This document shows positions 1 to 12,626 of a stretch of 43,096 nt of DNA, in pieces. The translations under genes and the position numbers were made by a program. Every line of letters starts with the position of its first letter. Position 1 is the first letter of the stretch. The stretch comes from Pezizomycotina sp. ARF18 (lineage: Eukaryota; Ascomycota): NCBI GenBank assembly GCA_002224055.1, contig AZLU01000204.1, positions 1-43,096 of the forward strand, in the 5' to 3' direction. Under the pieces are notes generated by a model. The model ran no database searches and had not been told where the DNA came from. It saw nothing but the letters and a program-made list of their open reading frames with translations.

Positions 1-2270
1 CATCCAGCAACGTTCGAGATCCTCTTCCGGAGTTAAAGATCTACGATTCTCTCCGCGGTAATTGGTCATAGCATCCCAAGACGAAAAAAAAGCTCTGATC
101 TTTCGGCTGTTTTGCTGCTGAGCGATACTAGAGCGATTGGCTACGAAGCTATTGAACATTCTTTCTCGGGCCACCTTTTTGGTTGGATATTACTCAATTG
201 GATCTGGGTTGGGGTTCTCCGTTGAGGTACGAATTATTTTAAGGCGCAGGTTCTTTTTTTCTAATGTAAGAGGTCTTCGGCAAAAATGCAGCACAGCCAC
301 ATGACTTTTTTTTTTTATGTCGGACTTTCCAGTTTCACTTGCTAGGTTTCATTCGTTGTAGCCGACCAACCGACCACTGGCCGACGCCATCGCCACCAGC
401 CCATCTTTCATCGAATGAAAAACTCCGATGGGCTACGGACGCTTTAGGTTCTTCGTTACTTTCCGGGGACACCGGACGAGATGTTGTCTGGTTCGGGAGC
501 ATTTTGAGATAAAAGAAGGCCATAGGGCTCAGCAGCATGCGAAAGAAGACCTGAAAAAAAAGCTGCGAGATTATTTTGTCATGGCCTCGGAAGTTACAAT
601 CATGGGGGGGGTTTGGATTGTGCATGCATGATACGTTGGTTCGGATACTCCAAAGCAAAAAAAATAAAAAAAAAATTAAAAAAAAAAAAATAAATATATC
701 GATCTTTGGAATTATATATGCTTATTTAAAAAAAAAAAAAAAAAAAAATCAGTTCTGTATCTCGGGTACATGATAGGGTTTTTGTTATTCTTAGTTTGAC
801 ACCCTTGAATCGAAATATGGAAGTACTTGCTATGTACCTCCAAAAAGAAAAAGAGAATAGAGATTTACCCTAAGTATTTATTTATTTTGGGTAACATGAT
901 ATCATGCAGCAAAATTGCCACGCAAGTCATCCAGCAGAAGGCAAGAATTTAAATCAACGGTGCCTTTATATTGACTATTAAGAAGGTTTAAGACTTCAAC
1001 GATCCAGGCAATTAGGTATACTACTAACTAAACGCACTTTCAAAAAAACACTTCTCAATGTTAGAATAACACTATCCGTAGTGACAGCCTTTTTAGCTCC
1101 CGAGAAGCGAGAGGTTAAATATATATATATATATATATATTAGAGGGAAAAAAAGAAAGAAAGAAAGAAAATTGAAAATCAAAATTTGGAAAAGTTGAAA
1201 ACTTAATTTAACCTCCGTCGTGATGGGCACCTCTTTGTGTGTTGACTTCTTTACCTAGCCGTCCGGAGTTAAAACCCAAAGTAGGGGTCTGATATTATTA
1301 TGATTACTGTCCGTTCACCAGTTAACATAGGCTTCTATCTGTATCTTGTAAATAGATTAATAGCATTGCCATGTTAATATATTTTTATGATTGGTAATAA
1401 TTAATCGGGTTTGGAGTTAATCAACAATGTCTTATTTCCAAACCTCCATGGTTCGCTACTTGGATATCTGGTGATTATTGGGGTATATACATTATATATA
1501 TACATATACATATGATCCGGAGAGATACAGAGTCAAAATAGGGTCATGATGCAATTCAACCGATTATGTATATTGTGTAAGTAAATATATATTTCCCATG
1601 CGCGCTGGATTGCCAAAAAAAAAAAAAAAAAAAGTATTGCATGGTAATTTATCCAAAGCTCACTACTGTGGATATAATGGGGGTGCTGGAGTATATGCCG
1701 CCTAAAAGGTTGAACCGAAGGTATGGTCTAACGCCGCGAGTGTTCTGACAAGGCTAGAGATTGGGTCCGGCCAGCCCGCGTTTCGAAATCCTCTTTAGAA
1801 ACATAATTCCAAAGTTTAAACAAAACTGAAATATTCCCTGAGGTATAGCTGGGCTGTATGAATAGGTAGTTGATGTCTGATGCGTAAGATACTTTCATTT
1901 GATACGATGAAATATCTACTTACTGAGGAAAAATTTCTATATACTTGTAGGACAATGCTTAATGGTCCAATGTACTCTTGAATAATGGCGACATGAAATC
2001 TAAAAAAAAAAAAATAATAAAAGAAAAGAAATGGATAACTGCTTTGTCGCGCATATACTCCTACAATAAGTTCTGCTGTTGCTGTGATTTTCGATTACCT
2101 TTCTGGCCCGAGCTACTTCTTGCCCGATTTTTTCTGCCCTGCTTTTGCCAGATGGTTCGTCATTTATCGCAGGATAGGTTCCATAAAAAACAAAACTAAA
2201 CAGAAAAAGGAAAAGTAGATTAGCTGTGAAGGTAACAGTACTGACACCGGTAGGATATTCGCTGTTAGTT
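1..2270. other. gene-poor AT-rich flank
   Basis: No recognisable gene. Open frames here are short, start in arbitrary places and run into poly(A) or poly(T) tracts (for example 661-690, 728-748 and 1615-1633). The stretch contains an AT dinucleotide repeat and an AAAG-like repeat near 1150-1170. Nothing resembling a tRNA, rRNA or transposase frame was seen. Confidence 0.6.
1119..1141. repeat. (AT)n microsatellite
   Basis: Perfect AT dinucleotide repeat of about 11-12 units, followed within 10 bases by a short AAAG-type repeat. It lies in the gene-poor left flank. Confidence 0.9.
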
Positions 2271-2800
2271 TCAGACAATACTGTTTTCGGTCGTCTCTTG
2301 AGGTATCTCATTGCATTCCGCCGTGGAAACGAATTCAACGGGGATTCTGTTGGCATCACACCATTGCCAAAGGAGCTTGATTGAGTCCCCAATATCGTCC
2401 TCACTGTACCTATCATTTTCTGGAATGGACTGCTGAGTTACAGGTCGCTCTTGGGATACATCTTGCGGTTGCTTCTGTGGAGTACCACCACTACTTGGAT
2501 GTGGTAGATGATGGACCGAACTATCACCCTGCCGCACTCTTGAAGAGGTGATTGAAGCCTCTGTAGACTGTGAAAGCGCCTGTTCACGATCGGAGGTCGG
2601 ACGCCTTGCGTTTTTAACTTAGACTCTGTACATTACTTGTAATTATTGTATCAGCGAGGCTACCATTTGTGGTCCTACTGAAGGACTCGGTTCCCAAACC
2701 ACTCTGATCCTCTGTGCCTGCCAGTACTGTAGCAGCAAATGGACCGCCCAGGCACTCATGAACAGGGTTCTGTCGGCTGTTATTCTCTCCGCGAGACGGT
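2271..2800 (-). CDS. hypothetical coding stretch, broken, start unknown
   Basis: Not recognised. Two minus-strand frames with protein-like Ser/Thr/Gln/Pro-rich composition follow each other: about 2800 down to 2607, then about 2610 down to the stop at 2271. The second ends in a more structured segment with the pattern DSIKLLWQWCDANRIPVEF. The switch near 2605-2610 is a frame break of the kind seen in the other genes here. No start codon is identifiable. It lies about 600 bases downstream of the zinc-finger gene on the same strand and may be a separate small gene or an extra 3' portion of that transcription unit. I infer coding only from composition and from the two frames joining end to end. 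Confidence 0.3.
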
Positions 2801-3390
2801 TGATACTACGTTCCCCTCGCTCGCGGTAATTAGCTTTACTCCTTTCAAGCTCATATATATATATTCAACGGAGAGAGATACGCACCGGTAATTGCCCTTG
2901 ATCTTCGATATTTCACTAAACTATACTTGGCGGTGGTAGGAGCTTTGGCATGGTGAAACGCGCGATTTCTGTACTCAAATCGCCCTGCGGGGCATCATTT
3001 GGTAACCAGGGCGGGGATTTTAGGCCCGATTGACAGCTAGCATCAAGTAAACACAACCTCCTAGGAAGATCGCAGACCGTGATTAGTAGATAGCTCCCTC
3101 GGCAGCGTCTAGCAAGAGCTACTTACTCAAGAAATGTAGGTAGGTAAAGTCTTTCGGTACTCAACGCGGGGTCAGAGAGTTCGGAACAGAAGAGAGATCT
3201 CTTTTGGAGTGTCGACTTATATCCATAAATGGGGGAGGAAGTGTGGGCATCCTGTAAACGCCGACCTCGGACGCCAGCGCAGTAGGCGAGGACCACCCGT
3301 GAAGAAACTCTGATGCCCAGGGCGAAGGTAATCGGTATTTCCTATCATTGTCTCAAGTTCTTTCCAATCGAAATAACGAATTAGAGTACG

Positions 3391-6300
3391 TTAGCGAGTT
3401 GTTAGATTATACAGATTCGCTGAAGAAAAAAAAAAAAATTTTTTTTTTGGGGGAAGAATTGGTTGAGGAAAGATCAGGAGAAAAAAGAGGGAAAAAGGGG
3501 GCATACCGTATTGCCGCTGCTTCCAGAAAGCCCAATATTCCTGCAGGGAGTCCCTTTGCTTCTTCAGTTCATCCTGAAAATTGACACCATCGAGATAAAC
3601 TGCACCATCCCAGTCGAGAGCTATGCAAGTTGCGGTGAAAGCTTTGACAATGAGGTTCTGGCGATGCGAAGCGTCCATATTTAGACACCAGTCGTCAACA
3701 AACCTTCGACTTCCACACTGTCTGAACAGGATAGTCAAGTTCCGCTGACAGCTCAATGTCATGCTGTAAGTGCGCGTAATATCGATTGTATCCCAGCGAT
3801 CCTTCATCTCAGTCGACACTACGCTTGAAACTGGAAACCAATGGTCGGGCGGAAACTCGTAGGGTGGCAGGTTATACCCGTTGAAGGGAAGGTTTTATTG
3901 AGGGTTATCATTTCCGCTTGATAAGGAATATCCCTGAGGATGGCCATAAGGTCTGCCGAGTTGCACTTTTTGACTGGAGTACATTCTCAAAATTCCAGTC
4001 CCTTCGTGCAAAGTCTAAAACGTCCTCACCATACATATATTCGGCGGCAGTACTGGCAGGGCGTATCATTACTGGCGATCTAGCGTCGAGCCCTTTGGTG
4101 GTTGGAGGACATTGATTTTGTTCTTGCCGCTGTTTCAGCAACGTAGATTCGCCCTCAATAAATTTCAGTAACGACAGGAATCTATTGCAAGCCTTTCGGT
4201 GAGATTCCGCAAGACAGATCTCATGAAAACTAGGAACCACCGTCTCGTCAAGCTTCTCACGCAGCGTTCTTGGATCTAGTGCACGTGGCAGTAGGCTAAC
4301 AAGCAATCTCTCATCTTGGAGTAAACCAAGCCTCTTTAACAATGTGTAGCCTTCATTTTCAACTTCAGCGTCGACTTTATCTGTCCCTAGTTTTGTCTCA
4401 TCCGCTATACTTCCGATAGTAAATTCATCGTCGGTGAGAGGTGCAGACGACGATGCCGTGGTGGGAGCTTGTGTGGAAGACGTCGCAACCTGTTTAGGGA
4501 CCTCAAATAGACCTGCAGTAAGCGACTTGAGGGTGTTCGAGACCTCAACATAACCGTCTATCTCTGATCCACATAAAAATAACTGTTAATAAAAGAAAAC
4601 GAAAGAAGAAAAAAAAACATCATCAGATGTATGCAAATGCTAAAGATTATGTACATTATCTTTTGCATCGAGAGTATAACGCACCACTTTCTTTTTCACG
4701 TTCTCGTGTCATTGAAACAAGTAACTGAGACTTAAACTCCCTTATAAATCTTTCCTTCCTCTGCTGCGCTTCATCTTCATAAGATGACATGGAATAACAA
4801 GAAGATGACGTTTCTCGTGACATTAAAGATTCCATATTAGACGAGCTAGGAGTTGGACTCGGCTCCTTATTACCTCACTAGGAGAAGGGACCGCACGGAT
4901 TGGCTTTGTCGACTCGGTGCTGTCGTCATCTCTGCTCTTCTCTACCGTGTCCATCAGTAACTCTGCAATTGTCGGTTCATCAATGCTAGGCGTATGAGTT
5001 TCGGTGGAAGGTCGAATAATGGTGTTCGAATCTGGGCTTGAATGTGTCGTTTTTGCTTCGCCTTCAAGTTCTACCGGCTGAGTAGCTTCTCGACTGATGG
5101 TTTCCTTAACACCCTGTTGCTGTTCAGGTAGATCGTCGACGGAGTTTGCATTATCATTAAGCTGTTTGCTTTTGCTGTTTGAGGCATGGGGCGTGCTGAT
5201 ATTATCAGAATCTTCGATCTCTTTTTCATGATCGGGAGACGTCACCACGGGAACTTCGGAAGCGTGTTCAGAAACCGTCGGTGCGCATGTTGTAGTACTT
5301 TCACAACTTAGCCTGCATCCGAAGTTGCGTTCTCAGCGGCAGTGGGTTCTTGGCATTCGTTATCTGAAGGTTTTGGCACCTTTGATGTGTAGTATTCTGG
5401 TTCCCATTGAGTGTCCCAGATCCAGAATTCAACATTTTAAGCTGCGTTAATGATGCATAAATGTTCTTGGTTTCGGACCTTTGCAGTCGTTTGAGAAAGA
5501 CCACATTGGGACCGCGGTTACGAGGCGAACCACAGAATTGCGGCGGCAGTCTGCTATAGAGTATCTGCCTGAGAAGTATTTCCCTAATGGCGTGAGTATT
5601 TTCCCGGTTTGGAAAGTACGGGAGCCAGCACCCAATAAAGCACCTCTATCTGGGGGCTATATTGCTGTGGTAAAGTTGAAGCTGAGGATACTCGTCTATT
5701 TGATGCGGTCTGGGAGGATATTGTTGAAGGATCCTGCGGCAACATACCCCAAGGACGCTTTTGTGGGGTTTGGTAGGTAGGCGTATCGTTGAGGTGGCAT
5801 CTTCTAGAATTCACTGGTGCCGTTTGAGGAGCCATCGTCTGGTAAGCATAATATGCTGTAGTGTTTATAACAGGTGACTGTTTGGTGCCATTTCCGCTGA
5901 AGCCACTCCTAAAGCTACAATTGCCACTACTCCTGCGAGTTGGCATACTTCTTGTAGGGAAAGAAGAAGAGCGGCGGCGGTCATCCGCGCTATTGCTATC
6001 AATCCACGGTCTCCGCATCGTATGGATATCTCTATCGTAAGTATTTTTTGGTGATTTGAAAGAACTGTTCCCAAAAGGCGAATTACCCGACAAGGTGTTG
6101 ATGCTCGATCACGAACCGGGAAGGGATATTTAGTGACGACTGGGTCCTTAGCATTGACGCCCGAGCAAATTTCCGAATCCATAAGGTCGGAGATCGCCTT
6201 AGAAGATGACTGAGATGCCGTATCCAGGTCTTTATCTATCGCGGTCTTCTTTTGAGCGTGGTTGATATGATTCTTCTGATTGTTGAAAATTCTATTCGCT

Positions 6301-6778
6301 TGTTTCCATTGAGGATCATCCGGATGCACATATGCGCAAGTATCGATATTTTTACACCCCGAGTTGTTCCAACACAAAATGGGGAAAGCAGCCCTAGGGG
6401 TAGTTCTAGGCTAAGAAAAAGAAAATGGAGACTTTAGTGGGACTATTAAACAAAGGACCGGGCGACTTTTTTGACTTGCGTAGAAATATATAGCCACCCA
6501 ACTGAATATACACAAGATATTCGGTTGGTGTTTGCTTTCTTCATGAAAAAAAAAAAAAAAAGTTGAAAAGTTGATAAGCTTACTCCTGTATTCATCCCCC
6601 AAGTTGTATTTTGGCTACCAGTGGACGAGTGTCTTGAATGAAATGTATCGCTGACCCAGTCGTATAATTTTCGACCATTGCCGCCTTCGTACAAACTTGA
6701 CTGCTGAGAGGCAATTGAGGAGCTTTGGCCTTTGTTTCTGAACACAGGTTGTCTTTGGCTTTCACCTCGTCGAGACAT
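3391..6778 (-). CDS. CCCH-like zinc-finger protein with long disordered middle
   Basis: Large minus-strand gene read from the ATG at 6778 (protein begins MSRRGESQRQ). Exon 1 ends at 6584 with donor GTAAGC. The intron runs to 6411 and carries a 16-nt T tract. Exon 2 opens with TPRAAFPI and then a compact zinc-finger-like motif, C-x5-C-x5-C-x3-H (CWNNSGCKNIDTCAYVH), followed by PDDPQW. This is shorter than the usual CCCH spacing (C-x8-C). CCCH fingers commonly bind RNA; that role is inferred here. The middle (about 5600-4800) is Ser/Thr/Glu/Gln-rich and probably disordered. A helical region (about 4345-3910) and a C-terminal segment rich in Trp/Tyr (about 3835-3450) follow. A last intron (GTATGC...CTTCAG, about 3450-3415) leads to NLYNLTTR and a stop at 3391. 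Breaks: one missing base near 6095, unclear joins around 5300-5600, and an in-frame TAA near 3893. I do not recognise an orthologue. Confidence 0.65.
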
Positions 6779-9700
6779 GATCGGTAACCGCCCAATATTG
6801 TTGGTTGCGCACTTGTGCACTATAGGTTCAAACGGCTTTGTTGGATGTTTGTATGAAGAGATATCATTGATAATAAAACAACTAATCCACTCATTTGGGT
6901 AAAAGAAGAATCCCTTGAATAGGTAGCTAAGTGGAAAAAAAAAAAAAAAAAGAAAAAAAAAAAAAAAAAAAGGAAGGAAAGGAAAGAAGGGTGCTCACAA
7001 AAATGGATGAATAATTTAATATTCAAATATGGGTGATATCCAGTCTTGTAACCCGGCCATGCCTTTTATTTATTATTATTACTTATATAAGTATTTATTT
7101 GGCGAGAAGTGCTTAACCTGTCAGGAAAAAATTAAAAGGTAGTATATACGGTTTATAGATTTTACTTGAAAGTTGTTCAAATCATATATTGATTCTTTCA
7201 CCCCCCTCTGCTCCTTTGTTTAAAACTAAGTAGTTCACAAGGGCACTGCAAACAAACACGAACGCTACCCAAGCATCACACCGATATAAGTAAACAAACG
7301 ATGATACTTTGGAAGTCTAAATGTCACGATTTATTGGTATCACTGCTTTTCCTTTTATATAATTTGTTCATAAACGGTGAACTCTGCACTTATTTTTTTT
7401 CTTTCTTTCTAACGTTGCACTTGTTGTCCATATCTGAGGATCTACCAGTATAGCTTGGCTTGGTCTTTGTGGCGGTCGAACGAAGCGGATAACTTCTGCT
7501 CGTTTATATTTAGGCACTTGAGTAGTTACGTGAAGCGGAGGTCTCAACCAATACAACAACTCAAGATTGCATTTCCAAAGTCATCGAACTGCCAAATGGA
7601 AGGGAGAATAAAATGCTTCTATTTATCAAATACAGCGGTATGATAAAGCAATGTTATAAAGAAGGAAAGGAAAAAACAGCTTGGGTTGAAGACAAGCCTA
7701 TGTACCTCCCCTTTTAAAGCCTCCATATGGTATCTGGGAAAAGCCACAGCCACCAATCTAGCATAAACAGGGAAAAGGCAACAAACGTGCTCGTGCAATT
7801 CTAGGTGAAGACGATAGACGCAGCGATTCGACCTCTTCACTAGCTTATTGTCCATTGCATAGGACGTTGAATCCTTGTGCGGAGCACTGAACAGGTTGCT
7901 ATCGAAGAAGGATACGAGATCTGACAGAAGACAGGTCTGCGAAAGCAATTATATTATGGCAGTAATTATAGGCCCTTTTGTTAGACACGAAGATAAAAAC
8001 TTGGATGTCGATGTATAAGCATATTTGCCTGGAGCCAAGTCGTCGTGTGTCCTATAGACATGACCTTCTTAGAACCTGAGATATTCCATAATCAGCAAAC
8101 GGGCACAAGTTCGAGGAGAGAATAACAAAATCGGGTTGCAGCAAGATGCAGAAATTGTACACGAAAACAAACAGAATAAATGTCCCAATATTCTATGACA
8201 CTCACTTCACTGACAATTGATAAGTGGAGCCTCAAACAATCGGGTCGATAAAGTATTCAATTAATATAGCAAGGAAATGTTTAAAATCATTTAAACGATA
8301 CGCCCGATGCATCAATTTTCTACTTTGGCTGATGCAGGGTAGTATTATCTTGCAAATTGAAACATGGGAACGAGAACTCAAGCCTCGTAGTTCAAAAGAA
8401 ATGGAAATGTAATATATATTGAACCTACTTCGTATGCTATTCCAGTAGCTACCAGATGACTGTAAAGAAAATCCCAATACAATAGAGCTGGTCATCGGGC
8501 AACTCCGACAATTTGAACTTTCTTTGCTAATGACAGTACGCGGGTCGTTCTGCGGCGCGGTGTGTATTGTTGATCACCATTATCACGCTCAAAAGTTCTG
8601 GGGAGACGTTATCAAAAAAGGGAGGGGAAAAAGAAGAAAGGCAACGGGATGCAGAAGTAAATGAGCAGGTGACATGGCGTCAGAATCGTGAGAGATTTCT
8701 TCCTGAACTGGTTCCCGAGGCGTCCGAATACGTGGCCACGTGGGGTGTAGGGAGATTTTTATACATGAGGAGATAGATGATTGTCAAAGAGATACTATTA
8801 CCAAACACAAATCCACTTCCGAACTTCCGCGGTCTCCTCTCTTTCTCCATTTTCTATCACCGCTCACCCGTTCCAGCCATGATTACTGAAGGATCCGGCA
8901 TTGACTCAGTTCGAATCAGGCGTCACGAAGGCCGCTCTTTCCTTCCGTGTAGCGTCCGATTTCGGCATATTGCGAAAGAAGCAGATGAAGACCCTATATA
9001 CATCAATGCCCGGCGAGTTCTGAAAGCCGTTTAGGGTTCTCAGGTTCGTCTCCGCGGAACCACTTCAATGGCTTCCGGATAGTCGCGCGACTGTTTCGTA
9101 AGAATTGTTCCTTGGTAAGAATAATGGGGTTAAGATAGAGGACCTACTCCATGTTTAAGTACATCAGCAATCAGGCCATATTCGAAGGGGAGTCATCGAT
9201 GTAAGCCAATGAAAAGATTTTCATTTTTTGCGAGACTTTTTTTTTTTTTTTTTTTCTTCGGTTGCAGATTTTACACCCCAAAAAAGTCTCCATTGGGCTC
9301 CTCGCCCTTAAACCAAAAAAAAAAAAAAAAAAAAAAAAAGGAAATTAAAATTACCCCTAGTCCTAATGGAAATATTCAAAACGTCAAGCTATAAAATCTC
9401 ACTTTGCTTTGTAGCGAAAACGGCACGCAAGCATGAATTTCCTTTTATTGAATCCTACTAGTACAGTACTATTTAATTCCCTGGTTTCTGTTTACTAATA
9501 TATGTCCTTCTATTTCTCCATTGCTGTGATTGTTGCGACTTTCTTTCTGTGAAAATTTCTCCTCTGTTTTTTTTTTTTTTTTTTTTTTTCGCTCTCAATT
9601 TCGCTCACCTCTCTTTTTTATATTATCGCAAACATTAGCCTGTATTTTATCTAAACATTTATTTTCGTATAGATAATCAATTCGTTTTTCCAATATCAAC

Positions 9701-9780
9701 TCGTTTTTTCTAATATCAACACTTATCACTAAGCTAAAATATATCCCACAAAGTCACGTTAAGAAAAGACGGTTTTCGCA
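6779..9780. other. intergenic region between divergent genes
   Basis: About 3 kb between the start of the minus-strand zinc-finger gene and CCP1. It carries a T/A tract at 6933-6971, an A tract at 9315-9339 and a T tract at 9235-9255. Several frames of 60-110 codons exist (for example around 7619-7948 and 8567-9034), but none resembles a family I know and none shows supporting splice structure. It presumably holds the promoters of both neighbours. Confidence 0.5.
9530..9620 (+). promoter_or_regulatory. pyrimidine-rich tract upstream of CCP1
   Basis: A C/T-rich stretch containing a run of about 23 T, then CT-rich sequence, lies 160-250 bases before the CCP1 ATG. Pyrimidine tracts close to the transcription start are typical of highly expressed ascomycete genes. 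The promoter role is inferred. Confidence 0.35.
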
Positions 9781-11318
9781 ATGGCTGCTCCCGCTCTATC
9801 AAGAACCCTTTTGAGGACGGCCTTCCGCTCTGCTCATCCCAATCCATTTTCGGGCATCCGACAGTCCCTCACGCATGCTCGGGCTCCTCGCGCAAAGAAT
9901 GGATCCCATGGTCGTAGACAATACTCCTCCGCGTCCGCTGCCGGCGCGACTGGTGGCAGCATGTCCAAGCCTCTGCTGCTGAGTGTCGCCGCAGGTACCC
10001 TTGCAGGTGGCGCTTACTACCTGTATGCTACCGACCAATTCTCTACCTTGGGCAAGGCGCCAGCCCGCCAATGTCGACCAAGGATAAATATCAGCAAGTT
10101 TACGACGAGATTGCGCGCTTGCTTGTTGAGAATGACGACTATGATGATGGCTCTTACGGGTAAGCTACGGTTGATCTGTACCGTCTCAGTATATATGCCA
10201 AAAAATAGCTTCGTATTAACACTTTTATAGACCCGTTTTGCTTCGCCTTGCTTGGCATGCGTCTGGAACGTACGATAAAGAAACCAACACAGGCGGAAGC
10301 AACGGAGCTACCATGCGTTTCGCTCCGGAATCTGACCACGGCGCCAACGCCGGTTTGAAGGCTGCTCGAGACTTCCTGGAGCCCGTAAAACGTGAACAAT
10401 CTTTTGATTCCATCTGATTTCAACTGAAAATTATGAATAACCAAAATAAACGCTAATTTGGTCATTTGGATTTGTATAGAGAAATTCCCGTGGATTACTT
10501 ACTCCGATCTATGGACACTTGGTGGTGTCTGTGCTGTTCAACAACTTGGAGGTCCTAATGTAAATCATCACAATCCTTTGGCATATTTTCATCGCCTTTT
10601 TTTCGTCACTGTTAGCTGATATGCTGTGAGAATACTGTAGATTCCGTGGCGACCAGGCCGCCAAGATGGCGACCAGGCCGCCTGTACTCCTGATGGACGA
10701 TTACCCGACGGAAGTAAAGAACAAAAGCACCTCCGAGCAATATTCTACCGCATGGGCTTCAATGACCAGGAGATCGTGGCACTTTCTGGTGGTCACGCCT
10801 TAGGTATGCATTATTTAATGCCCTTCCAGCTCTCAGTTGCTAAATGCTATGCTTTCCTTAGGTCGTTGCCACACCGATCGTTCCGGGTATGAAAATCCCT
10901 GGACTTTTAGTCCAACAATGCTCACAAACGACTTCTTCAAGCTTCTAGTGGACGAGAAGTGGCAGTGGCGCAAGGTAGTCAATCTTTTTTTTTCTTTTTT
11001 TTTTTCTTTCTAATCAAGCTTAAACTCGCTGTAGGATTGGCAAAAGATTTAGATTTTATACTGACGTATACTCAATTTCATAAAATACAGTGGAATGGGC
11101 CCGCGCAATACGAGGACAGCAAGACTAAATCTCTTATGATGCTGCCTACAGACATGGCTCTTGTTAAGGACAAAGAGTTCGCCAAGCACGTTGCCCGCTA
11201 CGCCAAAGATCAAGATGTCTTCTTCGATGAGTTTAGCAAGGCGGTCGCTAAGCTTTTTGAGCTCGGTGTCCCGTTCAAGGATGACCAGGAGAAATTCTTC
11301 CTGACTGTTAAAGAGTAA
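9781..11318 (+). CDS. CCP1: cytochrome c peroxidase, mitochondrial
   Basis: Haem peroxidase of the mitochondrial intermembrane space that reduces hydrogen peroxide using ferrocytochrome c. Exons: 9781-10159, 10231-10391, 10480-10559, 10641-10803, 10862-10974 and 11091-11318, all GT...AG; about 374 aa after correction for one missing base. The N-terminus is Arg/Ser-rich (transit peptide), followed by a hydrophobic sorting segment ([19 protein letters not shown]). The catalytic domain begins [16 protein letters not shown]. The distal haem site is in [13 protein letters not shown] (Arg, Trp, His). The conserved block [11 protein letters not shown] and the proximal-His motif [14 protein letters not shown] are present, as is the late [14 protein letters not shown] block. 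One break: a base is missing near 10068-10072, just before MSTKDK, most simply CCC read as CC. Family assignment is secure. The motif GGHALG has Gly where the family usually has Ala. Confidence 0.96.
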
Positions 11319-12012
11319 ATAAAGCTCGACAATTGGCACGACGCTGAAATACAATAATCGTCGATCCTGGTTGAGATGCGACTTTGACGAGGGAAGAGAT
11401 TTTTAGTACGCATCATAGCAGATAGTACATCTGGTTTTCGGCATTTATTCGCATATATAGACGAAAACATAAGCAAAGAAGGGGAAAGGTGTGAGATTGA
11501 TAATTGGTGGATCCGTCATCTATCTATACCAGCATATTCCATGCGATATTATCTTAAAAGGGCGTTTATATATTTGATTAGATTGAAATTTGCTTAATTG
11601 GGATTAGAATATAGAAGGCGGTGCTAATGTTACCATGTACTATATGAGAATCTAGTGGTTGTAGGCGGTTTATAATGTCATTGTAGCTCTCCGCTCAAGT
11701 ATATCGAAGAAGCTCCAAAAATGTTACCCTATCCCTACACAAGTAAATTTCCCAACATTAAACTCTCCAACTATTATTTTATCTACGTATACATTTGTCT
11801 CGTACCCAACTCTAATATTTTATTTGGCCCTGCGGGAAAAAAAATAAAGAATATCAAATTAGACTACCATATTAATAATAATAATATTCCGTCCGGCTTA
11901 GAACATTGGGTTATACTAATAATGATACCCAGGTAATCACGAAGCCGCCCCTCTGTGTTGAGTTTCAAGAGGTTTTTTTTTCACGTGTTACGGCGCCGAG
12001 GTGAGGTGAGGT

Positions 12013-12051
<39 letters not shown>

Positions 12052-12626
12052 GCCTTGCAATGGTTATATCATCCAGAAAAACAGCCCCCCAAAAAAGGAA
12101 AAAAGTTCCCGTGGTACCTCACTTCACCCACATATATGTGGCAACCGCAGAAAAAGCAGGGGCGCGGGACACTGCGAAGTGATTGATTAATGGTCAAAAA
12201 GAAAAAGTCCCGGACCGCCGCAAAGACTTGCTCAAACCACTTACTATTATTTATTGCTTGCATCCTGCCAAACGGGAAGGAAGAAAATGGTTCCCGGTAA
12301 ATGGCTATTAATACTCCTCTCCCGTCACAATACATCGGAAATATCATTATCATCTTTAATATCATTATCACTCCATCGAAAAGGAGTATAATACCCAGGG
12401 AATAACCTCATCGATTCTCTCGTTATTGTTGTTTATTTTACCTGTTTATCCCACGCCATTTGACGCTGACGCTCACGGAAAGACGTTCATGGGAGGGTCA
12501 GAGCGATTGATATACTCATAAACATTCAAGCAAAAAATTTTTTAAGCAACTTAGAAGCAATCAGTATTTTGAGCTTTGGTTTCTACCTCGCTCACGTTCG
12601 ACGCAGGTTATCTGCTATATCTCCAG
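11319..12626. other. intergenic region, CCP1 to SEC59
   Basis: No gene recognised. It contains the probable CCP1 3' untranslated region, an A tract of about 30 bases (12021-12050) directly preceded by seven T, and the probable SEC59 promoter. The open frames here are short and mostly poly-Lys translations of the A tract. Confidence 0.6.

Noticed and set aside
2000-2416. 138-codon minus-strand frame overlapping the hypothetical stretch
   Set aside because: It ends in a poly-Phe translation of an A tract and overlaps, in another frame, the better-supported Ser/Thr-rich frame ending at 2271.
8905-8930. tRNA T-arm-like GTTCGAATC at 8909
   Set aside because: The flanking bases do not pair as a T stem and no acceptor or anticodon stem is found at the right distance.
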